Positions 11,075-22,423 of a stretch of DNA of 64,000 nucleotides are shown here, piece after piece. The DNA comes from Toxonevra muliebris. Its lineage: Eukaryota > Arthropoda > Insecta > Diptera > Pallopteridae. Where the stretch lies: the NCBI GenBank assembly GCA_963691655.1, contig OY829329.1, positions 56,309,408 through 56,373,407 on the forward strand, written 5' to 3'. Within the stretch, counting starts at the first letter, position 1. Every line of letters starts with the position of its first letter. Under the pieces are notes generated by a model. The model made no database searches, was not told where the DNA came from, and was given only the letters and a program-made list of their open reading frames with translations. A program made the translations under genes and the position numbers.

Positions 11075-14000
11075 TCAGTCTTTTTTAACCGCCTCTTCGA
11101 CGAGCACCTCATCCATTCTTCTTCGGCGTCCAATAGCATATGGTGGTCTAGAATTCGTTTTTAAATAGAAAGTTCCACGTTTCGGTGTTGAAGGTTCACC
11201 ACCCATACGAAACTCAGCTCCCGAATCGGACATTATCCATATATCTTCCGATTCTCGACGACAGAGGACACCCCAAAATCCCGTGCTGCTCGTAATTGAT
11301 TCAGCAAAGTAATCGTGAGCACGCGAATGAGAACAACTATAAATATAGCATTTCTTTTGACTACGTCCATAATTTGGATAAAAGCTGGCATGGCCGACGG
11401 GTTCCTGAAACCCCAAACTGCTACTTGTCTGTATCGATTCGACGTATACAGCATCCGTGGGATCCAAACGGAATTCATCGCTAAGTTCACGAAATTTCGG
11501 ACCAGCTGGATCTAAAGCGTATATGGTATTAAAACGAAATGGTTGTACTTGTTTACCTGCACTGCCTGCTATTTGTGCACCCAATGAATGCCCAATTAGA
11601 TAGACATCATCATAATGTAAATTGGTACGTTTGTGTAGGTAGCGCACGAAAGAGGCAAGTAAAAAACCAAGATCTTCAATCAAATCGACCACACCAAAGT
11701 AATTGACATTCGATGAAATAACACTCCAATCGACAATAATAACATTATAGTCACTGACATTACGTAATTCAGTAGCAGCAGCAGCTATTGGTTCTGAAGA
11801 GTCAGCTACAAAGTTTGTTGGCGATGGCAGCAGCAGCGGCAGCGGCGCATCTACGTCTTCATTGATTATTGTGCTATTCGTTGAATGTTTCTGTGATGAT
11901 GCCGATGATGTTGGTGACGATGACTGCTGCGATTTTGTTAAACTGAGATAAGCGTTTTTGACGGCACGATTAAAAGACCCTTTGCTCTGACTCATCCAAC
12001 CGTGTATTATAATTCTGAAATAAAAAAGCGAAACATGAAAGAAGACAGCAATTGAAAGAAATCATAAGCCAAAAAGTGAAAGAAGCAAAGCATTGGTAAC
12101 AAAATTATATCGAATTGAGGGCATTTTGCAAGAGAAATATTTTTAAAGGTTGACTCATGCTATCGCGCTACTTTGTGTCATGTTTTTTTTTTTTTTTTTG
12201 CAGTTTCTGCCATAACATATTTGTTGTATTGTCAATATTTACTATACCCACAATCATATCATTGAAATGTTGCCCTTGTTAGTTTTTTTTTTTTTCTAAA
12301 AATTATAGTTTTACGCCAATGTTTCTGATAAGGCAGACTCAATATTAAGTAGTGCAGTTGTTTGCGGAAACTATGTTGTATTTACTTAATTTTTTATTTA
12401 TTAATTTTATATAAATTCAAATATTTTCGGAAATGTGACTGGCACGCGATACTGACGCCAATTAAATTTGTCACATATATGTTTATATGTAGTAAAAATT
12501 AAAAACAGCCTAACTCGATTAAATATCAAATATTAAATTGGTGCGAATTTTTTAATAATTTTGAGAATTATATAATATTTCGAGAGAGTGTCTTTGATTT
12601 GAGCATAGAGTCTTTCGAAACAGTGTTATAGTTTCTTTAAACTTAAGCTGTTATTCCTTTTCACCACAGATATATTGTTTTTCACACTAAATTAATAAGT
12701 TTTTCTTTTCGATGTAAATGCAAATTTAAAAATATTGTGATTTAAATAATCAACTTTACATTTATTACTCAGAATTTATTTTTATTTTAATATGATTTTA
12801 GCCATGTATAAATATAAATAAGTGTAAAAATAAAAATCTGTATGTAAAAGAAATAAGCTTAGAAGCATACAATTGAATAACAGAAGAGAGGACAACCTCA
12901 CGCTCATTTGCCCGTTAATTTAGTATGTTGTTGTTGTAAGTTTGGTATTGGCTTCATCGTATGGTATTTTCTCTCTTATTATCTTTATTTTATTTTTTTC
13001 ACCAAAATGTGCCTTCTTGCAATCTCAATTTTGCATGTATAACAACAACAACAACCAAAAGCCACTCCCACCCCCATCCCCCTCTCTTTCAAACGAAAAA
13101 TTAAGAAAGAGATCTAAATTTTACTCCTCCTTACCTATTGGATGACATGGTTAGGGTGCACCGAAGTTATGAAGTTAACTTAAGTTAACACATTCGCGGA
13201 CGTGAATGCTATAACATTCATTTTCATGGTGTCACAATATGACATTAATGCTATAGCATTCAAATCTATAATACAAATTTCGCCATTCAATTCTATATAG
13301 CATTCACATTATCCACAACTGAACTGATCCATGTATCGAAGTAAATGCTTTAGTGTTCAGTGTATGTAACTAGTAAAATGTGATATTGTTAGAACTTGGA
13401 AAAACGTGTATAATCAAAATTTAAATACTAGGATTATTTTAAGTGAGCCGCCATATATCTCTTTTTGCACCTTGATACAATTTTGAGTGTCCGCGAATGT
13501 ATTAAGGAGTTAAATAAAAGAACTTTCATCATTTTTTTTTTTTTAGAAATATCAATGTTCACAATTCGTGTTTTGAATTTCCAGGAATGATACAAGAGAA
13601 TTATGATAGCTAAACTGCGAAATATATACTTTTGATTCCACTTTCTGTAGATATTTGATAAATACTCGTACGAAATTCTTGTAGTTCCTTTTAAATATGA
13701 GAGAAACAGAGTATCATTGAGTACATAAACAGACACTGAGAGAGCCGACATCGTGCTTGGTCCTCTCCCATATGAATACATTTTTTATAAGAGAATCGTC
13801 ATCTCAAATTAAACAGAGGGATTTACTGTTATTGTTAGTTATTGTTAGTGTAGTTTTTGCAAAAATTCTTTTAGTGCAAAATACATTAATATGAAAGAGA
13901 GAGTGCTCTATTCGTGTTGTTCTTGTAACAGTTGACTTCGTTTTTTTTTACTCGCTCTTTTGTTTATTTACATATCCACATTCAAAAGTAAAATTCGGCT

Positions 14001-16634
14001 GCTTCCATCGTTTTACTTCTCACCACTCTATGCTTTACATCAATTTGAACGTTATATCGATAGTGTTTTTACGCATACCTAACGCGCTTATTAAAGTTTT
14101 ACTTTAAAAATTAATTTTAGAATATCTCAATAACTGGGAGAAAACAATTTTAGTTAGCAGACGCAAATTACATATATGAGTATGAAACTTGCGTTAAATT
14201 TCAAAGGTTAATACCGAAAAGATCTAAGCAAGTTTTAACCGACAGCCAATTGTGCGTAAATATTTATCAAAATTAAATTTTTCTTTTTCAGACCTTTTCA
14301 TTTTTCTTTGTGTGGTTTTAGTCGAATAGTTTTTTGTATTAACTAATTTAATCATTCAAATTTGGGACTCCACAACATTTAGGTAGGTATAATTATTTAA
14401 ATCTTTTATAAACTGAGAGGTCGCGCAATCTGGTATAGCCTAATCAAGAGTAATTATGTTATTTTTATTATTAATATTTAATATTTTTTTTTAGTCAAAT
14501 TAAATATACAAACAGATTAAGTCACCGGTATAAAAATATAAAAATTTTTCTTAAATAAATACAGCTGAATAAAATATTTACTATATAATATGAGTAATGC
14601 TTTCCAATACTTTCATTGGATTTAACTTAACATTTTGCAGTTAAAAACTTTATATTTTGTGGTTTAAAATTTGTTAATAATGGAAAAAGTTATAAAGTTA
14701 TAAAAGTTATTTGTAGAATTGGTTAAAGTAACAGAGAAACATTAAAGATTCAGTAGTTTCAAGTAGTAGCGCTTGACCATAGCTTTTCAATGCAAGGGTT
14801 CCCCTAATTCATAATTAGCCAAACTTTAAAATATTGTGTTGGTCAAAGTTTTGGTAAAGATAATTGTAAAAAATTAAACTTGTATAACAAACTTCTCTAT
14901 AAAAATATGTATGAAACCAAATACTGTGCAGAATGCCTTACTTGTCGCTTTATATATGTACTATCATATATTTTATAATACCGAGCTCCCTGTATTTGAA
15001 CTAATTACAGCAATTGTTCTTCTTACCCTATTGCTATACTATGGCATTGAAAGAATATCACTGTACAACACCAATTTTTCCGCCATGATGAATGGATGAT
15101 TTTTTGAAAGAAAACAGATCAATTTTTTCCAAGACGCATATAGACTTGTAAATCATTATTTTTTGTACAGAGAATTCAAGGTCATGGCGAAGTACTAATT
15201 GGAATCGACGGAAAAGTTTATTATTTTGAAGCCCTTCAACTTTGATGCCTTGGGCAATGTTGTTTATTTTCTTTTTTTACTTAATTATTAATTTGCATCC
15301 TTGCACAACAACGAATATGTTATATACGGTATATATGTATATATAGTAGTACTAGTCATTATGTTTTTGGTGCAAATGTCTCCAAAAATGTACCTTCTGT
15401 AAATATTTTAGAAAAAATGTTTACTGAAAACTCCAGAAAAGAAAGATGTTGAAGGGAGACAGAGAAGGTGTGGGGTTTGATGTGGAAACAAAAAACGTTC
15501 TGGTTTTTATAACGAGCAACTTTAGCTCAGATATTCAAATTTGTGGACTGCAAGTCTGCCGTAACTATACAAATATGGTAATGTGATAGAATTTCTTAGA
15601 AAGAATTAGAGAATGTTTACAATGAAACCGAGATACCTTACCGATCTCAAATACCTTACAACCATGACCGTGAGTTCTCCATAAAAAAATATGACGAAGC
15701 AGTCTATATGTTGTCTTCGGAGTAATTAAGTATGACGAAGTTCATTTTCAAAAGACCAAATATTCATCGTCGCGGAAATAAACAAATTCTAATTTGTTAT
15801 CCGGTGTAACTAATTAATTTTGATCTAGTGTGTCTCAAAATAACATAAAAATGTATACCAACACTTAAGTAAAAATAAATAACAATATGTGAGTACATTA
15901 ATTAATTAAAATGCTTTTTATGAACGAGTACCTATGCAGATGTTAATTGGCGATTACAAAATTTCAAGTTTTTTGTTACTAAATACAGGTTGAAAGGAAA
16001 AATGTTCAGTATGTGTATATTTACGAACAAAGAAATTATTATAAAATATTTATACAATTTTATAGTGTCTAACACTTCAAAATCGTAATAACATTTGTGA
16101 TTTCGATAATTAATGCTAATTTAAATGATCACGCTCTAAATTTTTTAATAGAAATACCCTTCACACTTACTTACCTTGTTGGATGCTGAGCATTAAATTC
16201 CGATATATCTAAGGTATCATCATCATCGGTTATAATCTCACGACCACATTCTGGAAAATCACGTTTATACAAAAAGAATTGCATTTTTACACGTGCTTTA
16301 TCCGTAAAGGGAACCAAATGTTTAAAGAATTTCTTCAGAAATGCAACATCGAAATGGCGATTGAAAAAACTAGCCGGACGTTTTAAAGAGTGTACACAAC
16401 GAGTTTGTAGATTCAAAAGCGCACTAGAAGGGGCACATTTTGCGAAACGCACTGAAAAAAATGTGTAAATAAATATGTAAATTTTAAGTACCAACTATGT
16501 GAAAAAAGAGTAAATTTAATTGAATTCAAACAAAAAACAAACACTTGACTATTTAAATGCATACCATTTGTAAAGATAGCTACAAATGCCACGATAGCAG
16601 CAGCAGAAATAACAATAACATTGTGCGACCGCAT
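11075..16634 (-). CDS. Pancreatic-type lipase (PF00151-like), secreted or anchored
   Basis: Three exons join in frame: 16634-16565, 16451-16175 and 12014-11075, giving 428 aa; all introns are GT-AG. The start (MRSHNV) gives a hydrophobic N-terminus (residues about 6-22), a likely signal peptide or anchor. The lipase fold follows: the IIIHGW strand and oxyanion region (116-122), nucleophile Ser259 in GHSLGAQ, Asp284 in ALDPAGP and His345 in CSHSRAHDYF. The triad is complete, so it is probably an active glyceride or phospholipid hydrolase. The Ser/Thr-rich insert at about 145-190, between HGW and the active-site Ser, is unusual, as is the short basic C-terminus with an RRRR run. An in-frame upstream ATG at 16694 is possible but would put 20 residues before the signal. 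Intron 2 (4.2 kb) carries a piggyBac-like MITE. I do not know which Drosophila lipase is orthologous. Confidence 0.9.
12800..13040 (+). repeat. Dispersed repeat, copy 3 of 3
   Basis: It lies in lipase intron 2. The segment carries ATACAATTGAATAACAGAAG and a CTCATTTGCCCGTTAATTTAG block, matching the core of copies at 1840-2075 and 4960-5300. The downstream CTCTCACAGAGCA motif is not recognisable here, so this copy is shorter or more diverged. Confidence 0.45.
13189..13501. mobile_element. TTAA-flanked piggyBac-like MITE, 313 bp
   Basis: Inverted termini CACATTCGCGGAC and GTCCGCGAATGTA lie directly inside TTAA tetranucleotides (13185-13188 and 13502-13505), the target site of the piggyBac superfamily. 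The interior has further imperfect dyads built on GAATGCTATAGCATTC. No transposase is encoded. It sits in intron 2 of the lipase gene. Confidence 0.75.
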
Positions 16635-17580
16635 ATGAAGAGAATAATGTGAAGAGACCGTAAAGTATGAGTGACCAACAAAAACGACAAACAAAGTTTT
16701 TACAAAATTTTACTATGCGCAAACTATGAAAACCTAGTGTTGTTGTTATTGTTGAAGATCTTTGAATTAACCCGCGTTTTATGCTTGAAAGAAACTAAAC
16801 TAAAATTTAGCCAATTTAACGCGCACGTTTCACGTTGTCGTTAAAATACCATCGCGATCGCTCAATGGTGAATTCACAACTGAAATTCACATTTTGAAAT
16901 CGCGCATTCGCGGACAGCTGATGATTGCTGGTTGAAATGCTTGAGATTCATACATACATACATCTATAAAGCACGAGCGTAGTTAGATGCCGATGTAGAT
17001 TAATGCACGCTGCAGTAAATCTACTTACTAAATACGCTCTACGCTCACTAAATATGATGCAAAGTTATTGTATTTGTTATTTATTTTGGTTTCATTGAAC
17101 AAAATACAAACATATTTCATATGTTTCATTTAGCGTTGAATTTATTTGTTATTAAATTGAAAACTTATGTTCGATATTATTTATTTGTCATGGTATAAAA
17201 TAATTATCTTTCTGAGCTTGTGGTTTCATAAAAAAAATTCAAAGAATTTTTGGTTAAAAGCATTTAAAAAGAAAAGTCTTTTAGTCAGACTCTTTATGCT
17301 TTTTACTTTAAGGGATTATACGCAGTTAGAATTAAAAAAAAAATATTTTTTTTATTCCAAAAAACGTGATTTTGCAGAAAACGCGTTTAAAGCTTTCAAT
17401 TGACTCCCACTTTGCAGAAAAAAGAAGAAATCTTATAATTCTCACAGTATACAAGATATTAATATGAAATGTTAATATGAAATATGAAGCGTGACATAAT
17501 GAATAATTCTGCATCATTAACTCAAAAATTGTGTTTTTTGACTTATGACAGTCTTTCAGAAAATGAGAGATATATTTAAA
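16635..17580. other. Upstream region of the lipase gene
   Basis: This should hold the 5' UTR and promoter of the minus-strand lipase gene; I see no distinct TATA box. A moderately GC-richer patch with ATCGCGATCG lies at about 16850-16860. The remainder is AT-rich with no supported gene. Confidence 0.4.
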
Positions 17581-18428
17581 TACCACCTTAATCAAAAAAT
17601 TCCCGGAATAACCACCGTGTGGGGCTCCTATCGTTCCGATTTGTTTTGACATTCCATCTAAATCTTAGCGTCATAGCTTGACATTTGCAAAAGTTACGTA
17701 GCCAAGAGTACATCTATCTCTGTCTGTGTTGGCGATTTTTCACAATTTTAGAAATGGATTTAAATTTGCAACAACGAACTTGTATTAAATTTTGCGTAAA
17801 AAACGGATTTAATGGTGCGCGAACGTTGGAAATGTTGGAAAAGTTTTTCGGCAATGATTCTCTAAAGAAAACGGTCGTTTACCAGTGGCACGAGCGATTC
17901 AAAAGTGGTCGTGAGTCAATCGAAGATGATGAACGCAGTGGCAGACCATCGACATCAAAAACCGACGAAAACGTTGATAAGGTAAAGGAAATTTTGGTCA
18001 ATAGCCGCAAATTAACCATCAGAGAGTATTATAGTATAGACCAGAATTGTGGACAGAAAACTCGTGGATTTTGCACCATGATAACGCACCGTCGCACAGT
18101 GTCATCATTATTCGTAATTTTTTGACGAAAAATGCAACAAATACCATCCAACAGCCACCGAATTTACCTGATTTGGCCTGAGTTAAAAAACCATTACGGG
18201 AAACGCGTTTCAGCAGCCGAGAGGAAGTAATGGAAAAATCGCAGGAAGCACTGATGGACATACTGAAAACCGAATATAAAAAATGTTTTGAGGATTGGAT
18301 CAAGCGCTGGCATAAATGTGTTGCAGTCGATGGGGGTTACTTGGAAGAGGACAATATAGATTTAGATGAATAAACTTGTATTTTTAATTTTCTGAATAAA
18401 TTCCGGGAACTTTTTGATTAAGGTGGTA
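17581..18428 (+). mobile_element. Internally deleted mariner element
   Basis: The ends are near-perfect 28-bp inverted repeats with one mismatch (TACCACCTTAATC start, GATTAAGGTGGTA end) that include the TA target. The transposase begins at 17754 (MDLNLQQ) and keeps the N-terminal DNA-binding half with a WHERFKSGRESIEDDERSGR stretch of the mariner/SETMAR-like HTH. The sequence then jumps to the region around the second catalytic motif (HHDNAPSH, about 18075-18100, out of frame). It ends with the C-terminal FSSREEV and CFEDWIKRW segments near 18215-18305. The region with the first Asp is missing, so the copy is dead, but its termini look usable in trans. Confidence 0.85.
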
Positions 18429-20904
18429 TATTCTCTGAAAATCGTATCGATCCAACAAATATTCTTGAAGTTACTTGCATATTTAAATTAATAGTTAAAG
18501 ACTATGTGCTATGAAAACTTTGAATGCGTTTTTCTCAAAACTATGTTTTCAAAGTCGGTGAGCAAGATTTCTCGAAAATTCTAAAATTTATTTTTTTAAG
18601 TAATTGATCTAAGGATTTATTTTTCCAATAAATTTTTATCATTTTAAAAAACAGCTTCAGCCAAAAACGTTCATCAAAAATTCAAATTTTGTTTGTAAAG
18701 CCGTCATTTCGTTAAAAATTGATATTTTGATTATTCTTTCCATTAATTACTAGATAATATCTTGCGTTAACTAAATATTTTTTTTTAAGTTTTTAAATTT
18801 AGATGATCAGATCCAGAGATATCGTGCTCACCGCAAGAGATCTGTTTTTAGAGAACTTCCCGGAGATCATCTACAGAAACTTTGAAAATCATTATTTAAA
18901 ATAAAAAAAAGAAAATTAAAAAAGTTAAATAATATGTATATAAATTTTTATATTAATCCAATAAAATGCCTTTTCAGAAAATTTTTTTAATCACTTTTTT
19001 TCGGTATCCTAACTGCGTATAACTCCATAAAGTAGGATTCAAAATTCGTTGTTGCAATAGTTTTGAAAATTGCATTCAAATCTAATTTCATTTATATTTG
19101 CCATCAAAAAAGTCTTTTTTGTCATAGAGACAGTTATTACCCTCATTTAAAGGCCGTTTATTTAGTTAATTCGTAATCACGGGATAATTTTGCAAAAGTT
19201 ATGGACATAGCCAATGTTTTTCTGTTTACATATTTTTCTATATTCCCAGATAACAAGTGGCTGCCGATACTGTTCCATTACTGGATTCCTTAATAAAACT
19301 AACAAATTGTATACATCTTTGTTTTGCCCTGAAACTGGTTTCTGTTCTGAAATTAACAAGTACTACGACCTTAAAGATTGTAAGACTCGAATTACGATAA
19401 ACGCTTAATCTTAACCCTCTCCTATGCTATCCTAATAAAATCTAAAACTTATTTTGCTTAAGAGCCAGAACCAGTAGCACATAATATCCAGATATATACC
19501 CCACCAGCAGTCTAAGGTTTGCTTTGCTGATAATGATGAATCGATTACACTGGTTTACAAATTTTGGTAAATTTTTTAACCCGAGAAGACAATAGAAAAT
19601 CTTCTTTTATTGCAAAATAGATTATCTAGAGCTAGACCGAGCTTTTTGTATCCATTTATATTGTGTAAGTTATATTTATACACGAATGGAGTAAAATATT
19701 AACAGAGAGTGTTGTAAAAGTATTTCTCGTAGAATTAACAAACTAACGTGAATATTTCTACGATTGAAGTTTCAAATGCATTTTGCTTAAACTGCATTAA
19801 GTCAATGGCAAAGTTTCAAAAAAGGAAAAAAAATTGTCTTCAAGGCACAAAACAATAACTTGGTTACGCAAAAGATTTATTTGAAAATTTTCTTTGTGTA
19901 AAAATTTGTGAGAAAATTCAGTTTTTAGGTTTAGCAAAAGTTTGTGAAAATGTCGACTTTTTTTTTTCTTTCTTGGAAGGGCAGGGCAAGAGTGAAGGGC
20001 AGAAGTGGGTGCGAAGAAGTAAAACGTCGAGATGAACTGACTTTCTTCAGGCTTAAATAAAAAAGATTGACTAAAAATTTGCACTAAAGTGGCACTGTTA
20101 TTTTTTTTTTTTTAATTTTTTCTTTATACAAATAATATAATTTATTGCAGTGTAGAAATGTGCCAAGGATTTTTTTTTTGTTTTAGAAGTTTTTTGTTCC
20201 GTCGTTTTTTTTTTGTTTTTAACTGCCTTAAGGACATTCATCTTTGTTTCTTTTTTTTTTTTGCTTTTGTTCAAATAATGTTTGAATGTATAAAGTAAAA
20301 AGTTTGACATTTTCAAGCAAATGTAGCAAAATTGCTTTGATCGAAATTGTGCTTTTCCATGTTAGGGGACAAAGGTATGGAGGCGAATTGAAACCAATAT
20401 TAGCAAAGACTTTGGATATAAGTTTGAAGTCATTTGGAAAATAAAATTTTGTTCTTCGTTTGAGAGTAAAACTTTAATACTTAATATCATTTTTGTAATT
20501 ACTAAAGTCAGTTCCCTTACTTTTTGAACTAGAACTTAATAAAGATTAAGAAAAAATCTCTCAGAGAAAGGAAGAGAGACAAAAACTTAAAAAGTGTGGG
20601 TCTCTCTCATTTACAAGTTTTACCATCCTCTTCATTAAAAAATCGTAAAAACTTCAAACTAAAACTTGCTAAAGGTCTGTTCCCGTGGACCTATTGTGTC
20701 ATAATGTAAAGTGAATATTACTTGAATTATTTTTTTATTAAAATTTGGCATTTCAAATTAAATAAAAATCTTCATTGAATTACAAATATTTATAATGACA
20801 TAATCTTAATTAACAAAACACAAATAGAATTTATTTACAATTGGCAATACAAATTAAAATGCACATAAATACAAATACTTACATTCATAGTATGTATGTA
20901 CATA
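18429..20904. other. Intergenic, no gene seen
   Basis: AT-rich sequence with T-tracts (20100-20260). A diverged SINE-tail fragment at about 19625-19690 matches the interior of the SINE at 10412-10674 (a TATCCATTTATATTGTGTAAG block followed by ATTTATACACGAATGGA). No open frame here has protein-like composition. Confidence 0.4.
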
Positions 20905-21109
20905 ACCAGCAAACATTTTCTATCGCGGAAGAACTTTGCCGCGAGTCTTCAGTACGATGAAAAAATCCCGGAAAAAAATCACCAACGATTTATTTGCTAA
21001 TCGGCTACGTAACTCGTGTTTCACGTAACTCGTCTGCGACTCGTTCCCGAATTGTAGTAGAGGTGATAGCTCGCGGAAAACTCTTCTGCTTTAGGAAAAG
21101 TTTGCAGGG
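20905..21109. mobile_element. TA-flanked MITE, 205 bp
   Basis: Inverted termini ACCAGCAAAC and GTTTGCAGGG lie inside TA dinucleotides. The subterminal ATTTTC...CGCGGAA is mirrored by TCGCGGAAAACTC on the other side. TA flanks suggest a Tc1/mariner-type miniature element. The arms are short and diverged, so confidence is moderate. Confidence 0.5.
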
Positions 21110-21860
21110 TATGAATTCATAAACATCAACAGTTTGTTATTTATTATTATTTGTTTTTTTTATTTTTATATATATATACTCGTTGTATGTTGTGTGGCAA
21201 TAATATTTGTTTTGAAGTACACACACACTTTTATGTATACAAACACTCCATATGTATATATAGTTCATCTCTCTTACGCCCACCTGCATCCCACTGCATC
21301 GAAACAAAAAATAAAACACAAAACCATTCTCGAGTATGCAATCGAGTACACCAAGTTCACAGGTAATCAAAATCAACTTCAACCCTGTTTGAATATATCG
21401 CTTGTTTTCGTATTAATTTGGCACTAATTGGTGGTTGCGCTCATTAGTAGCGTTTGTTTGTTTATTTCTTTGTTCAAAACATATTGATTTCGCGCCTAAA
21501 ATACTGCTATGCATTGTTGGTGTTTTTACAATTTGCTTTTTTCTTTACATTGTACTTTTTGCGCTTATTTTTTATGTTACTTTTTTTTGCTTTTCTAGTC
21601 ATCAAAGGTGTGCGAAAACTTGTTATAATACTCTGCGACAAATTGTGAACCTTTACATCATTTCCTACCGTCTTAGACCCGGGAGGAAGGTTCAAGAAAT
21701 CCTGATCAAACACTTCGTCAATTCGGCTAGTGGGAGACAGAAAGTCGCTGCAGTTTGGCGGAAGACAACAAAATCAATACACCTTTTGTTGGTTTACTTC
21801 ACCCTCTTCAATATATTCATGTTATATGTTAAAGAGATAGAAGCTACCCTGCCTTTTTCT

Positions 21861-21928
21861 AACTACCAATTTTTTGTACCTCTCTCTTTCAGACAGGCGT
21901 TCATGCTTGTGCCTTTGTGAACAGCAAC
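21861..21928 (+). repeat. Half copy of the foldback found at 44671-44833
   Basis: The segment reads TACCTCTCTCTTTCAGACAGGCG followed by TCATGCTTG and GTGAACAGCAAC. It is nearly identical to the right arm of the foldback in the GOLPH3/Grip71 intergenic region. The matching left arm is not clear here, so this is probably a truncated copy. It lies about 500 bases upstream of the Sec24CD start codon. Confidence 0.6.
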
Positions 21929-22423
21929 AACCACAAATCCTACTTTACTCTTAATTCACCTGTTCACATGCCAACACAAAATCAACCCTGGAAATATTAA
22001 ATGTCACACTGAACACACCCATCCACCTTCCAATGAATTTACGTGGCAAATGTCAAAAGCAATGAGAAAAATTTGAAGAAAAGTCCAAAACTAGGCTGCT
22101 CTGACGTGGAAGTGACATTTTTCTTCTAATTTCTTGAAACAAAATTTATACAAATTCAAAGAGAAAAAAGTGTTAAAAATAATAAAATTGCATTTCTAAA
22201 GTTGAATGTGAATAAGTGCAATATTATTTAGAGGAATATTCATCGTTTTATAGTGGATTTACGTATAAGAATTGGATTTTTTTAAATTTTCCAGTAGAGC
22301 TACGTGAATTTTTCATTGTGTGAAAGTTTTTTTTTTTTTGAATCTTGTACGTGTGTGCAGTGCAACTTATTTTGCACTAATTGAATTGCGTTAAAAGAAA
22401 GAAAAAGTCATAAATTGTTTCAA
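21929..22423 (+). promoter_or_regulatory. Sec24CD upstream region and probable 5' UTR
   Basis: This is the 500 bases before the Sec24CD start codon. It is AT-rich, with the run of ATG-poor sequence from about 22080 to 22423 that a 5' UTR would be expected to show. No clear TATA box or initiator was identified, and the transcription start is not determined. Confidence 0.35.

Noticed and set aside
21435..21920. 161-codon open frame upstream of Sec24CD with a hydrophobic N-terminus
   Set aside because: The hydrophobic part comes from T-rich sequence, and its 3' end runs through a foldback MITE fragment. A slightly GC-richer patch at 21660-21770 looked coding-like but matched no family I know.
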